Part shown: one piece after another, positions 18,745 through 27,208 of the stretch
Position numbering within the stretch: position 1 is the stretch's first letter
Layout of the letters: the number at the start of each line of letters is the position of its first letter
NCBI RefSeq assembly: GCF_004962925.1
Contig: NZ_SUEO01000011.1
Coordinates: forward strand, 14,016 to 52,789
DNA from: Mesorhizobium sp.
GTDB taxonomy: Bacteria > Pseudomonadota > Alphaproteobacteria > Rhizobiales > Rhizobiaceae
Length of the DNA: 38,774 bases
Direction of reading: 5' to 3'
Notes under the pieces: generated by a model
The model's database searches: none
The model's input: only the letters and a program-made list of their open reading frames with translations
Told to the model about the DNA's origin: nothing
Position numbers and translations under genes: made by a program

Positions 18745-19893
18745 CTGTACGATCAAGTCGAGATCATGGCGGGACAGCGGCTTCGGCTGCGATTCGGTCG
18801 TCAAATAGGTGCGGCCAAGCGTCATCGCGGTCTCGGTTTCGGAGTCCATGATGATCATGTGGGCGAACAGCGTCATGTTTGGCGCGATGGGTTCGGGATT
18901 GCCCTGATAAAACATCGGCATGTCCATCCATGACGGAGTGAAGCGGGCGCCGAGCGAATAGCCGCAGGCGTTGAGCCGGTGCTTGGTCAAATTGTGCGCC
19001 TCTAGCGTGCGGGCATGCGCGTCGAACACGTCGCCGAAGGTATTTCCGGGCGTCATCGCCTTCTCGACGGCCAGAAGTGCGGCGCGCGCCGCATCGAACA
19101 GTTCCTGGTGACGTTTCGACACCTTGCCGGTCAGCACCGTGCGCATCATCGCCGCATGGTAGTGGTGGAAGACGCCGGCCCATTCGAGCGTCAGCTGGTC
19201 GTTTTTGGTCAGCTTGCGGCGGCCGGCCTTATAGCGGCAAAGCAGTGCGTCCACCCCCGAGCCGATGATGAACTCGTTGGCCGGATAGTCGCCGCCACCG
19301 GCAAAGATCGCGCCCTGCATGGCAGCAAGGATCAAGGCTTCGTCGCCACCCTGTTTGATCAGCGGCAGGGCTGCGTCGAGCGCATCGTCGGCGAGATTCG
19401 CGGCCTTTTCCGCCTTGGCGATCTCGGCCGGGCTCTTGAACAGACGCAGCCGGCTCACGATGCCGGAAGCGTCGGCGATCTGGCCAAAGGTCTGCAATTG
19501 TTCGTCCAGGCGCCGGCCATTGTAGGCGGTCAGGCCGTGGGTGTCGTATTCGACGCCGATGCGGGCGCCGAGCAGGTCGAGGTCGTTGAGCAAATTGCGC
19601 AGGTCGATCGCCGGGTTTGCGCCGTCGCGATCGGTCCACAGCACGATGTTGTCGATGATCGAGGTGTGGCGCGCCTGGCGCAGATCGGCCGAGCGCGTGA
19701 GCAGGATCATCGAACCGTCAGCCTTCACCACCAGGCACTGGAAGAAGCAGAAGCCGAACGTATCGTAGCCGGTCAGCCAGTACATGCTCTCCTGCGCAAA
19801 CAGCAGAACGGCATCGAGCTTCTTTTCGGCGATCTCGATCATCAGCCGATCGCGCCGCGCGTCAAATTCCGACCGTTCGAAATGCAGCGCCAT
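18742..19893 (-). CDS. M24 (pita-bread) family protein, probably not metal dependent
   Basis: A 383-residue protein with the two-domain layout of Xaa-Pro peptidases: a creatinase N domain (LMIEIAEKKLDAVLLFAQES...YWLTGYDTFGFCFFQ) and a C-terminal pita-bread domain. The five metal ligands of M24B enzymes appear replaced: LEWAG for D.G, YHAAMMRTV where YxxD..RT is expected, CGYSLGARF for GHGIG-type, and no EPG motif (LFAHMIIMD). This pattern is nearer to creatinase and ectoine hydrolase (DoeA) than to true aminopeptidases. It overlaps pgeF by one base (TAATG). The substrate is not evident. Confidence 0.85.
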   Translation of the reverse strand: MALHFERSEFDARRDRLMIEIAEKKLDAVLLFAQESMYWLTGYDTFGFCFFQCLVVKADGSMILLTRSADLRQARHTSIIDNIVLWTDRDGANPAIDLRNLLNDLDLLGARIGVEYDTHGLTAYNGRRLDEQLQTFGQIADASGIVSRLRLFKSPAEIAKAEKAANLADDALDAALPLIKQGGDEALILAAMQGAIFAGGGDYPANEFIIGSGVDALLCRYKAGRRKLTKNDQLTLEWAGVFHHYHAAMMRTVLTGKVSKRHQELFDAARAALLAVEKAMTPGNTFGDVFDAHARTLEAHNLTKHRLNACGYSLGARFTPSWMDMPMFYQGNPEPIAPNMTLFAHMIIMDSETETAMTLGRTYLTTESQPKPLSRHDLDLIVQ

Positions 19894-20687
19894 TATTCAG
19901 TCTCCAAAACGATTGCCGAAATCTGCCGCCCGTAATCCGGCTCGTTGCGATGCGTGGTGCGCCGGTAGGAATAGAACAGATCCTCCTCGGCGTAGGTGCA
20001 GCGGCCGAGCCCGTCGGCGGTCACGCCAGCCCGGCTTAGCCGATCGACCGTATAGAGGTTCAGGTCGAACATTGCATGTCCCGACTTCGCCGACGGCGCA
20101 AAGTAGCGGATGTTGTTGGCATCGGACTCGACGAAGCGGGCGACGAATTCCGGCCCGACCTCATAGTTTTCTGGGCAGATGGAAGGACCGAGAACGGCGA
20201 CGATGCGCTCGCGCCGGGCGCCGAGGTCTTCCATCGCCGCAATGGTGTTTTCCAGCACGCCTGACAAGGCGCCCTTCCAGCCGGCATGGGCTGCGCCGAT
20301 GATACGCGCCTCGGCATCGGCGAACAGGACCGGTCCGCAATCGGCGGTCGAGGCGCCGACGGCGATGCCTGGCCGGTCGGTGACGATGGCGTCGGCCTTT
20401 GGCCGCTCGCCGGGAAAAGGCTCCCTGGCGAGGATGACGTCGGGCGAATGGATTTGGTGGGCGGTCAAGAGGTGGGTTGAAGGCACGCCCATCCAGTCGG
20501 CGACGCGGCGGCGATTCTCGGCTACCTGCGTCTGGTCATCGCTCGAACCGGTGCCGATGTTGAGGCCCTGATAGATGCCGCTGGAGACGCCGCCGACGCG
20601 GGTGAAATAGCCGTGGCGAATGCCTTGCGCCCGCGCTTTTTCCAGCAAGGGCGACCGAACGGGATCCGGTTTGGTCTGATTCAGCAT
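19893..20687 (-). CDS. pgeF: Peptidoglycan editing factor PgeF (laccase-domain, YfiH family)
   Basis: A 264-residue cytosolic protein. The YfiH/DUF152 zinc site residues are present: His in LTAHQIHSPDV (H80), Cys in STADCGPVLF (C117) and His in GAAHAGWKGAL (H134). E. coli YfiH removes misincorporated residues from UDP-MurNAc peptides; some homologues have purine nucleoside phosphorylase activity. The ATG at 20687 (MLNQTKPDPVRSPLL) is the first start after the 18-base tandem repeat; the frame is open upstream but has no ATG until inside midA. The stop overlaps the next gene by one base. Confidence 0.92.
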   Translation of the reverse strand: MLNQTKPDPVRSPLLEKARAQGIRHGYFTRVGGVSSGIYQGLNIGTGSSDDQTQVAENRRRVADWMGVPSTHLLTAHQIHSPDVILAREPFPGERPKADAIVTDRPGIAVGASTADCGPVLFADAEARIIGAAHAGWKGALSGVLENTIAAMEDLGARRERIVAVLGPSICPENYEVGPEFVARFVESDANNIRYFAPSAKSGHAMFDLNLYTVDRLSRAGVTADGLGRCTYAEEDLFYSYRRTTHRNEPDYGRQISAIVLETE

Positions 20688-20722
20688 GGCGGCGTTGTTG
20701 TCCGTGTGGGCGATTTCGTCAA

Positions 20723-20793
20723 GCGACAGTCCAAGATGGGCTACAGTCCAAAGATAGGCGACAGCCCAAAATTGGGCGACAGTCGGAAATTGG
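20723..20793. repeat. Four imperfect 18-base tandem repeats upstream of pgeF
   Basis: Units at 20723-20739, 20740-20757, 20758-20775 and 20776-20793 follow GCGACAGTCCAAAATTGG with a few changes each; the first is 17 bases long. A partial fifth GCGACAG is at 20807. They fill the 133-base gap between midA and pgeF. Confidence 0.8.
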
Positions 20794-20820
20794 GAGAGTG
20801 GGAGAGGCGACAGCGAAAAG

Positions 20821-21909
20821 TCAATCCGCCGTTGCAAAGGGCGGAACGGCGATGCCGGCAGGCAGGACGGCAAGCACCTTGAAGAGATCACCCATGGCTT
20901 GCGGGCCGGCGAGGCGCTCGACCTCGCCTGCAATCTTTTCGCGAGCCGCCTCATCGGCGTTGGCGCCGAGCTGGCCGGCGCGTTCGAGAAGGCCCATTTC
21001 CACCAGGAATTCGCCTTGCGTGGAAAGATGGGCATCGAGGCCGTGCGCCCGCACAATCGCGGCAAGGGCGGCGAAGTCGACATGAGCGGTGAGATCGGCT
21101 TCGCCCGGATTGGCCAGCACATCTTCGTGATCGTGCTTGCGCAAGGCCTGCAACGTGTCGCCGATCGCTGGCCGGAGATAACCATAGTCGAGGAATAGGC
21201 CGGCGCCACCGAGCCCGGCCAATCGCTCAGCGATGGTCGCCATCAGCGCGGCCCGGGCCGGCGCGACCTCGACGATCGCGCCCTGTGGCGCGTTTTCGGC
21301 GTCGTTCGGCAACAGCGTCGGATCGACCGAGCCGGCGCCTGCGAAGAAGTGCAATTCGTCCGCGCTGTCGAGGCCGATCATCCGTTCGCGCCAGCCTGTT
21401 CCGGCGCGGACGAACTGGCGGATGGGCACCGCGTCGAACAATTCGTTACCGACGATGAGAAGCGGGGTCTGCGGCAGCGTGTCGATGCTTTCGTGCCAGC
21501 CGATCGTGGCCGGCGTGGCGGCAAGCGTTTGCTTTTGGACATCGGCCAGCCGCGGGCTGGTCTCGATCATGGCGAAGGATGCGCCGGCGGTCAGCGCCGG
21601 ATCGAGCCGCGAAAGCGTGCGCAGCATGTCCTTCATCAGCGTGCCGCGGCCGGGGCCGATTTCGGCGATGGTGACCGGCATCAGCCGGCCGATCGCCAGC
21701 CACACTTCGTAGAGCCAGACGGCGACCAGCTCGCCGAACATCTGGCTGATCTCCGGCGCGGTGACGAAATCCCCGGCAGCCCCGAACGGCTCGCGCGTCG
21801 TATAGTAGCCGTCCTGCGGATCGAACAGGCAAAGCGTCATGTATTGATTGACGGGGATCGGCCCCGCCGCACCGATCAGCTCGACGATGCGGGTTTTCAG
21901 CCGGGTCAT
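20821..21909 (-). CDS. SAM-dependent methyltransferase, MidA/NDUFAF7 family
   Basis: This 362-residue protein of COG1565 resembles mitochondrial NDUFAF7, which dimethylates an Arg of a complex I subunit. The SAM-binding motif [18 protein letters not shown] is clear, as are the family hallmarks [20 protein letters not shown] and [13 protein letters not shown]. Its start overlaps the lgt stop by 4 bases (ATGA). The bacterial role is inferred from the mitochondrial relative, and the target could differ. The frame is open upstream of 21909, but that part overlaps lgt and is not coding. Confidence 0.92.
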   Translation of the reverse strand: MTRLKTRIVELIGAAGPIPVNQYMTLCLFDPQDGYYTTREPFGAAGDFVTAPEISQMFGELVAVWLYEVWLAIGRLMPVTIAEIGPGRGTLMKDMLRTLSRLDPALTAGASFAMIETSPRLADVQKQTLAATPATIGWHESIDTLPQTPLLIVGNELFDAVPIRQFVRAGTGWRERMIGLDSADELHFFAGAGSVDPTLLPNDAENAPQGAIVEVAPARAALMATIAERLAGLGGAGLFLDYGYLRPAIGDTLQALRKHDHEDVLANPGEADLTAHVDFAALAAIVRAHGLDAHLSTQGEFLVEMGLLERAGQLGANADEAAREKIAGEVERLAGPQAMGDLFKVLAVLPAGIAVPPFATAD

Positions 21910-22745
21910 ACCGGCTGGGGCTGTGTTAGCGGCTTTGCAGTCGCCATCGCCCAGACGCCGGCAAGCACCATTGGCAGCGACAGCACCATGCCCATGGTCA
22001 GCCAGCCGGTGCCGAGGAGATAGCCCAGCTGCTGATCGGGCTCGCGGAAGAATTCGACGAAGATGCGCGAGAGACCGTAGCCGCAAATGAAGGCGCCGCC
22101 GACGAAGCGCGGCGTCTTCAGCTTGAGCCTGGAATGGGTGAGGAAGCGCAGGACCAGGAACAGCACCAGGCCTTCGAGCAGCGCCTCGTAGAGCTGGCTG
22201 GGATGGCGCGCAAATGGCCCGCCATTGGGGAATTCGACCGCCCATGGAACATCGGTCGGCCTGCCCCAGAGTTCGGAGTTGATGAAATTCGCCACGCGGA
22301 CGAGACCAAGGCCGACCGGCACGCCGGCTGCAACAACGTCGAACAGCGACCATGTGCGGATGCCGCGCGACCAGGAAAACAGCGTCATGGCGAGAATGAC
22401 GCCGAGCAGGCCGCCATGAAACGACATGCCGCCCTGCCAGACGGCAAGGATATCGAGCGGGTGGGCGATGTAGCGCGGCAGGTCGTAAAACAGCACGTAG
22501 CCGGTGCGCCCGCCAAGCACCACGCCGATGGCCGCCCAGACGATGAAGTCGTCGAGATCCTCGGGCTTCATAGGCACGGTGCCGTCGGGCCAGAGTCTTG
22601 CATTGGTGACGAGCCGCTTGGCATACCACCAGGCAAACAGAATGCCGACGATGTAGCCGACACCATACCAATGCACCGCCAGCGGCCCGATCCGGACGAT
22701 GACCGGGTCTATGTTGGGGAAAGGCAGGGCGGCCAGCGGCAGCAT
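21906..22745 (-). CDS. lgt: Prolipoprotein diacylglyceryl transferase
   Basis: This inner-membrane enzyme transfers diacylglycerol to the lipobox Cys of prolipoproteins. The protein is 279 residues with about seven transmembrane helices. Motifs are [28 protein letters not shown] with its essential His, and the Lgt signature [20 protein letters not shown] followed by [13 protein letters not shown]. The ATG at 22745 gives [18 protein letters not shown] at 22760 (MSEYLMLPL) is 6 bases downstream of a better ribosome-binding site (GGGAG) and may be the true start. It heads the lgt-midA-pgeF-M24 operon. Confidence 0.95.
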   Translation of the reverse strand: MLPLAALPFPNIDPVIVRIGPLAVHWYGVGYIVGILFAWWYAKRLVTNARLWPDGTVPMKPEDLDDFIVWAAIGVVLGGRTGYVLFYDLPRYIAHPLDILAVWQGGMSFHGGLLGVILAMTLFSWSRGIRTWSLFDVVAAGVPVGLGLVRVANFINSELWGRPTDVPWAVEFPNGGPFARHPSQLYEALLEGLVLFLVLRFLTHSRLKLKTPRFVGGAFICGYGLSRIFVEFFREPDQQLGYLLGTGWLTMGMVLSLPMVLAGVWAMATAKPLTQPQPV

Positions 22746-22892
22746 AAGATACTCGCTCAACAGGATCTCCCGGTTGCGGATCACGTTCGGGCGCGGACCA
22801 TGCGGCAGTGTTTTGGCGGGGTCAAGGCGACGTGGATGCTTGCATTCCGCGTCGCGCGCCACTACGTCAAATCTAGCAAGCGAGGATTTGCC

Positions 22893-23183
22893 ATGTCGAC
22901 CGGACCGAACCGCATTCTCGATGAATTCGCCAAGCTGATGACTGACGCCGCGGGTGCCGCGCAAGGGGTGCGCCGCGAGGTGGAAACCGCCTTCAAGGGG
23001 CAGGCCGAGCGCGTTCTCAACTCGATGGACCTGGTGCAGCGCGAAGAATTCGAGGCCGCACGCGATATGGCTGCCAAGGCGAGGGAAGAAAACACCCGCC
23101 TTGCTGCGCGCCTCGAAACGCTTGAGGCAAAGCTCGCCGAATTGACCGGGCAGGCTGCGGCAAAGCCCAGATCAAAAAAATAA
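22893..23183 (+). CDS. ubiK: UbiK/BMFP-family accessory protein
   Basis: A 96-residue, highly helical protein ([20 protein letters not shown]...[20 protein letters not shown]) with a C-terminal coiled coil and a Lys-rich end. It matches the membrane-fusogenic BMFP/UbiK family; E. coli UbiK assists ubiquinone biosynthesis. The ATG at 22893 has GAGGA upstream. The frame is open far upstream, but that is the antisense of lgt. The gene is divergent from lgt. The symbol is by family resemblance. Confidence 0.82.
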   Translation: MSTGPNRILDEFAKLMTDAAGAAQGVRREVETAFKGQAERVLNSMDLVQREEFEAARDMAAKAREENTRLAARLETLEAKLAELTGQAAAKPRSKK

Positions 23184-23499
23184 TCGTTAAACTTTTCCAC
23201 AAAGCACAATCGCAAAAAGCGCTTTGTCGTGAATCGCTTACCGGCATTGCGTGAATCTTTGTGACAGCGGCTTTCCACATGCGAATGACGCAGTGCGAAA
23301 AATTGGGCTGGTCACGCGACTCCCGATCAATAGACTGAATTTGTTGCATGATTCGGAGCAGGGTCATGCGCCGGGCGGTGGGGTCCGGTCTGGGGTCTTT
23401 GCGTTGACGAAGTCCCGGCCGTCCGAGTTCTAGACAAGATTGTTCGTTGTGTGTGCCCGCGGAGCGTGTGGCGCTCCCCTGAACGACAGGAAGCATTCC
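23184..23499. other. 316-base intergenic stretch with four GANTC sites
   Basis: No gene is supported here. Four GANTC sites, the target of the alphaproteobacterial CcrM methylase, lie at 23231, 23253, 23318 and 23350, within 124 bases. The stretch also holds AAGCGCTT at about 23217-23224 and an AT-rich beginning. It probably contains the promoter of the YbjN-like gene, but I cannot define one. Confidence 0.4.
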
Positions 23500-24000
23500 A
23501 TGGAACTTCTCGAACTCGACCTCTCGCGCGAAATCCATCCGGTGGATGTTATCGAGCAGGTGGCCCACAACAACGACTGGTCCTTCGAACGGGCCGGCGA
23601 CGACGAGATTTCGATTTCGGTTGCCGGAAGCTGGACCGACTATCACGTCTCATTTTCCTGGATGGAGGATTTCGAGGCGCTCCATCTTGCCTGCGCTTTC
23701 GACATCAAGGTGCCGGAGGCGCGCGCGCTCGAGGTGATGCGGCTGCTTTCGCTGATCAACGAGCAGATGCTGTTTGGCCATTTCGACCTCTGGGAACAGG
23801 AAGGCGCGATCATGTTCCGCCAGTCGCTGCTGCTCGCCGGTGGAGTCGAGCCGTCGAGCCAGCAGGTCGAAGTGCTGCTGTCGTCGGCGCTGGAAGCCTG
23901 CGAATGCTATTTCCAGGCATTCCAGTTCGTCGTCTGGTCGGGAACCTCGGCCAAGGAGGCGCTGGCCGGCGTCCTGTTCGAGACCTATGGAAACGCCTGA
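23500..24000 (+). CDS. YbjN domain-containing protein
   Basis: A 166-residue soluble acidic protein: MELLELDLSREIHPVDVIEQ, then DDEISISVAGSWTDYHVSFS and LLSLINEQMLFGHFDLWEQE. This is the alphaproteobacterial YbjN type, related to the type III secretion chaperone fold. Function is not established. The ATG at 23500 has AGGAAG 6 bases upstream. In other rhizobia I recall proC between this gene and the tRNA-binding gene; here only 12 bases separate them. Confidence 0.85.
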   Translation: MELLELDLSREIHPVDVIEQVAHNNDWSFERAGDDEISISVAGSWTDYHVSFSWMEDFEALHLACAFDIKVPEARALEVMRLLSLINEQMLFGHFDLWEQEGAIMFRQSLLLAGGVEPSSQQVEVLLSSALEACECYFQAFQFVVWSGTSAKEALAGVLFETYGNA

Positions 24001-24012
24001 GCCAGGTCCTCA

Positions 24013-24372
24013 ATGAGTTCGAGCAGCCAGCGCAAGCCCGAGATCAGCTTCGCCGATTTCGACCGTGTCGATATTCGCGCCGGCACGATCGTCGAGGCCG
24101 AGCCTTTTCCCGAGGCACGAAAGCCGGCGATCAAGCTGAAGATCGATTTCGGCGCTGACATCGGAGTGAAGAAATCGTCGGCGCAGATCACCAAGTACTA
24201 TGCGCCCGAGACGCTGATTGGCCGACAGGTGTTCGCGGTGGTCAATTTTCCATCGCGGCAGATCGGACCCTTCATGTCGGAAGTGCTGACGCTTGGCTTT
24301 CCCGACGAAGAGGGTGCCGTCGTCCTCGGCGCAATCGAACGCAAGGTGCCGGACGGCGGCCGACTATTCTAG
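24013..24372 (+). CDS. csaA: CsaA-type tRNA-binding/chaperone-like protein
   Basis: A 119-residue protein formed almost entirely by one EMAP/tRNA-binding OB fold: FADFDRVDIRAGTIVEAEPF, KLKIDFGADIGVKKSSAQIT, VFAVVNFPSRQIGPFMSEVL. It matches CsaA, described as a secretion-related chaperone in Bacillus and as a tRNA-binding protein elsewhere. It is directly downstream of the YbjN-like gene and co-oriented. Confidence 0.9.
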   Translation: MSSSSQRKPEISFADFDRVDIRAGTIVEAEPFPEARKPAIKLKIDFGADIGVKKSSAQITKYYAPETLIGRQVFAVVNFPSRQIGPFMSEVLTLGFPDEEGAVVLGAIERKVPDGGRLF

Positions 24373-24382
24373 CAATGCCTTC

Positions 24383-25405
24383 TCAGGCGGCCAGTTTGCG
24401 CGTGGTGCCCAGTGCCTCTTCAACCGTCTCCAGGAACATCTCCGCGCAGGCCTTCCAGCTATAACGCATTGCCCGTTCGCGCGCCTCGGCGCGGTCGACG
24501 TGGAGCGCGGCGAGCGCGGCCTCACGCAAATCGTTCGACACAGCTCCGCCAACGCCGTCGCCGACAATGTCGATTGGCCCCGTCACCGGATAGGCTGCGA
24601 CCGGCGTGCCGCTGGCCAGCGCCTCGATGATGACATTGCCGAACGTGTCGGTGCGGCTGGGGAAGACGAAGACATCGGCCGAGGCGTAGATTTCGGCCAG
24701 TTCGTCATTCGGGCGGTGGCCAAGGAAATGAGCATCCGGGTATCTGGCCTTGAGCCTGGCCAGCTCCGGCCCCTCGCCGACGATCACCTTGCTGCCGGGC
24801 AGGTCGAGATCGAGGAAGGCGGCCAGGTTCTTTTCGATCGCGACGCGGCCGACGCAGAGGAAGATCGGTCCCTTGAGTCCCAGATCTTTCTTCTTGTCCG
24901 GCCGGAAATGGTCGGTGTCGACGCCGCGCGTCCACGGCCTCAGCTTGGTGAAGCCGCGCGCCGACAGGTCGTCCGCCAGTGACTGGGTGGCGACCAGCGT
25001 GCCCTGTCCGGAATTGTGGAAATCGCGAAGCCAGCGATAGGCCCAGGTCTCCGGTATAGGCAGCCGCGCGCTTAGATATTCCGGGAAGCGCGTGTGATAG
25101 CTTGTCGTGAACGGCCGACCTGCCTTGCGGCAATAGCGCCGCGCCATGATGCCGAGCGGGCCTTCGGTGACGATATGGATATGATCGGCGTTGCGCGCCT
25201 CGATCAGGCGCGCGACATGGCCCGGCGTCGTCAGCGCCAGCCGGATGTCCGGATAGGTCGGCAGGGGCAAGGTGCGAAAGATGTTCGGGGTCAGGAAGTC
25301 CGTCTCGACGTCGAAGGATTTCAGGGTTTCCGAAAGCCGTTCCAGCGTGTGGACGACGCCGTTGACTTGCGGGCGCCAGGCGTCGGTGACCATCAGGATG
25401 CGCAT
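24383..25405 (-). CDS. GT4-family glycosyltransferase
   Basis: A 340-residue GT-B glycosyltransferase. The N-terminal nucleotide-fold domain starts RILMVTDAWRPQVNGVVHTL and contains FTTSYHTRFPEYLSAR. The C-terminal donor domain has GRVAIEKNLAAFLDLDLPGS, then FPSRTDTFGNVIIEALASGT with the EX7E-type pattern of GT4. Relatives include SqdX/MgtA-like enzymes that glycosylate lipids. The ATG at 25405 is chosen; an in-frame ATG at 25486 would add 27 residues lacking family character. Donor and acceptor are unknown. Confidence 0.88.
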   Translation of the reverse strand: MRILMVTDAWRPQVNGVVHTLERLSETLKSFDVETDFLTPNIFRTLPLPTYPDIRLALTTPGHVARLIEARNADHIHIVTEGPLGIMARRYCRKAGRPFTTSYHTRFPEYLSARLPIPETWAYRWLRDFHNSGQGTLVATQSLADDLSARGFTKLRPWTRGVDTDHFRPDKKKDLGLKGPIFLCVGRVAIEKNLAAFLDLDLPGSKVIVGEGPELARLKARYPDAHFLGHRPNDELAEIYASADVFVFPSRTDTFGNVIIEALASGTPVAAYPVTGPIDIVGDGVGGAVSNDLREAALAALHVDRAEARERAMRYSWKACAEMFLETVEEALGTTRKLAA

Positions 25406-25564
25406 AGCAGCCCTTTGCTGGAAAAGGTCGTCGGTTTCCTTGATGCGAGGCCGCAAGGCCGAATCAATCAGGATCGCGCGCTTCATGCGCGCTCTTCAGC
25501 ATGGTTTCATGACGGGCCGATGAAGGCATAAGCCGGCGGCCGGCCGCAATCATCAGAAAAGCAG

Positions 25565-25610
25565 CGCATCGGCCCGAAAATCGAATTCGATTTTCGGAAA
25601 GCACGATGCG
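25565..25610. repeat. Nested palindrome with a perfect 24-base core
   Basis: The core at 25574-25597 is a perfect 24-base palindrome (half-site CCGAAAATCGAA). Outer arms CGCATCG (25565-25571) and CGATGCG (25604-25610) flank it. It lies between the kinase and glycosyltransferase genes, both on the minus strand. Confidence 0.85.
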
Positions 25611-25625
25611 GAGGTTCAAAGCGTT

Positions 25626-25664
25626 AGAGCGTACTTTGTGCGTCCACTGGACGCACGTCGCTCT
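25626..25664. repeat. Second hairpin element next to the kinase stop
   Basis: GTGCGTCCA-C-TGGACGCAC (25638-25656) is a perfect 9+1+9 inverted repeat, flanked by AGAGCG (25626-25631) and CGCTCT (25659-25664). It is three bases from the kinase stop codon and may act as an mRNA end or stabilising hairpin. Confidence 0.8.
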
Positions 25665-25666
25665 AA

Positions 25667-27079
25667 TCAGGCCGGAACCTTGATGACGGCGCGCAAGCCG
25701 CCGAGCGGGCTCTTGTCCAGCATGATGTCGCCGCCATGGCTGCGGGCAATGTCGCGTGCGATGGCAAGGCCAAGGCCGGTGCCGCTGGCGTCAAGGTTGC
25801 GGGCCTCGTCAAGCCGCACGAAAGGCTTGAACACGTCCTCGCGCTTTTCGGGCGGAATGCCCGGTCCGTCATCGTCGATGGTGACGAGCAGCGAGCCGCG
25901 GCCATGGTTGGCGTTGATCTCAACCGTCTTGGCGTAACGGAAGGCGTTGCCGACGATATTGGACAACAGCCGGGCAAAGGCGTGGGGCCGCACATGCACA
26001 TTTGGATCGCCGGCCAGCGCGGTTGACAGTTTGCGCTTGCGCAGAGTGGCCTCTTCGCCGAGCTTTTCGAAATAGGCTTCAAGATTGAAACGGCCGGCAT
26101 CTTCCGCTGCCTCGCCGCGGGCAAAGGCGAGATAGCCTTCCAGCATGGACTGCATGTCATCGATGTCCTGGCCGAGCGCCTCGGTGTCGGCCTTGGTCCC
26201 GGTCAGCGCAAGCTGCAGCTTGAAGCGGGTGAGGATGGTTCTCAAATCGTGGCTGACGCCGGACAACATGGCGGTGCGCTGTTCGAGCTGGCGTTCGATG
26301 CGTTCGCGCATCTGGATGAAGGCAAAGCCGGCGCGGCGAACCTCCTCGGCGCCGCGCGGACGGAAATCGCGCGGCATCGGCCGGCCCTTGCCGAAACTCT
26401 CGGCGGCCTCGGCCAGCGTCAGAATCGGCCGGATCTGGTTGCGCAGGAAAGGGATGGCAATCATCAGCAGCACCAGAGAGGTGCCGACCATCCAGATCAG
26501 GAAAATGTGCGTGTTCGAGGCATAGGCCTGGCTGCGGCGCACGAAAGCGCGCAGCACTTTGCCCTCGAGCTGGACGCGAACCTCGATGATATTGGAATTG
26601 CCAACCGTGTCGATCCAGAACGGACGATTGATCTGATGGGTGATCTCGGACGAGAGAATTTCGTCGAGGATCGAGAAGAACGGCTTTGGACCGGGTGCCG
26701 GCAGCGGATCGGGCGGAAGCAAGTCGATCTTCAACTGCATGCGATCCTGCGCGATGCGGATGATGTTGGCGTAGTCGGCGTCGTTCGGATAGGTTTCTAC
26801 CAGGTCGACGATCGCGGCAATGTCGCGGACCGTGGCCTGCGACAGGCGCTGCGTCACGGTCTGCCAGTGGCGTTCCATGAAGACAAAGGCGAGGACAGAT
26901 TGCAGCAGGATCATCGGTGCGATGACGATGATCAGCGAGCGGGCATAGAGCCGCTTCGGCATGTAAAGCGAAACGAGGCGCCAGAACCGTTTCCAGGCGA
27001 GCGGCACCGCCTTCAGCGCCCGCCTGGCGCGAGCGCTCAAGCCGCTATCTTCCGGCCGTTCCAGTTGCGTGGTCGCCAT
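25667..27079 (-). CDS. EnvZ-like sensor histidine kinase
   Basis: A 470-residue membrane kinase: TM1 about 47-67, periplasmic segment 68-190, TM2 about 191-212, HAMP, then the kinase core. The H-box is MLSGVSHDLRTILTRFKLQL (His277). The catalytic domain has NIVGNAFRYA (N), DDDGPGIPPEKRED (G1) and GTGLGLAIARDIARSHGG (G2). The ATG at 27079 (MATTQLERPEDSG) has AAAGGG upstream; starts further out fall inside the palindromic repeat. It is downstream of its response regulator and pairs with it. The stimulus is unknown. Confidence 0.94.
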   Translation of the reverse strand: MATTQLERPEDSGLSARARRALKAVPLAWKRFWRLVSLYMPKRLYARSLIIVIAPMILLQSVLAFVFMERHWQTVTQRLSQATVRDIAAIVDLVETYPNDADYANIIRIAQDRMQLKIDLLPPDPLPAPGPKPFFSILDEILSSEITHQINRPFWIDTVGNSNIIEVRVQLEGKVLRAFVRRSQAYASNTHIFLIWMVGTSLVLLMIAIPFLRNQIRPILTLAEAAESFGKGRPMPRDFRPRGAEEVRRAGFAFIQMRERIERQLEQRTAMLSGVSHDLRTILTRFKLQLALTGTKADTEALGQDIDDMQSMLEGYLAFARGEAAEDAGRFNLEAYFEKLGEEATLRKRKLSTALAGDPNVHVRPHAFARLLSNIVGNAFRYAKTVEINANHGRGSLLVTIDDDGPGIPPEKREDVFKPFVRLDEARNLDASGTGLGLAIARDIARSHGGDIMLDKSPLGGLRAVIKVPA

Positions 27080-27116
27080 TCGCCCTTTTGCCCATCTGCA
27101 GCTCAACAAGGGGCCC

Positions 27117-27199
27117 GCAAGCGCAGTGCTGCGCTTGCAATTTTCGACTTTATGCGTGCCGTCGTCCCAAACCGCTTCGCACTTTTGGGCGACATGCAT
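27117..27199. repeat. Composite palindromic element, copy 1
   Basis: Module A is a 10+2+10 inverted repeat, GCAAGCGCAG / CTGCGCTTGC (27117-27138). Module B (27152-27199) has ATGC-type outer arms, an inner CCCAAA / TTTTGGG pair and a central CCGCTTCGCAC. It fills the gap between the response-regulator and kinase genes. Similar two-module elements are at 30934-31018 and, degenerate, at 32760-32807. Confidence 0.8.
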
Positions 27200-27208
27200 T
27201 GCGGCAGT

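Noticed and set aside
20723..20813. CRISPR-like array
   Set aside because: The units are contiguous 18-mers without spacers, and no cas genes are present.
20688..21209. Upstream extension of the pgeF frame into midA
   Set aside because: It has no ATG until inside midA, passes through tandem repeats and overlaps a clear methyltransferase gene.
24293..24982. 229-residue plus-strand frame antisense to the glycosyltransferase
   Set aside because: It is the shadow of a gene with clear GT4 motifs and overlaps csaA.
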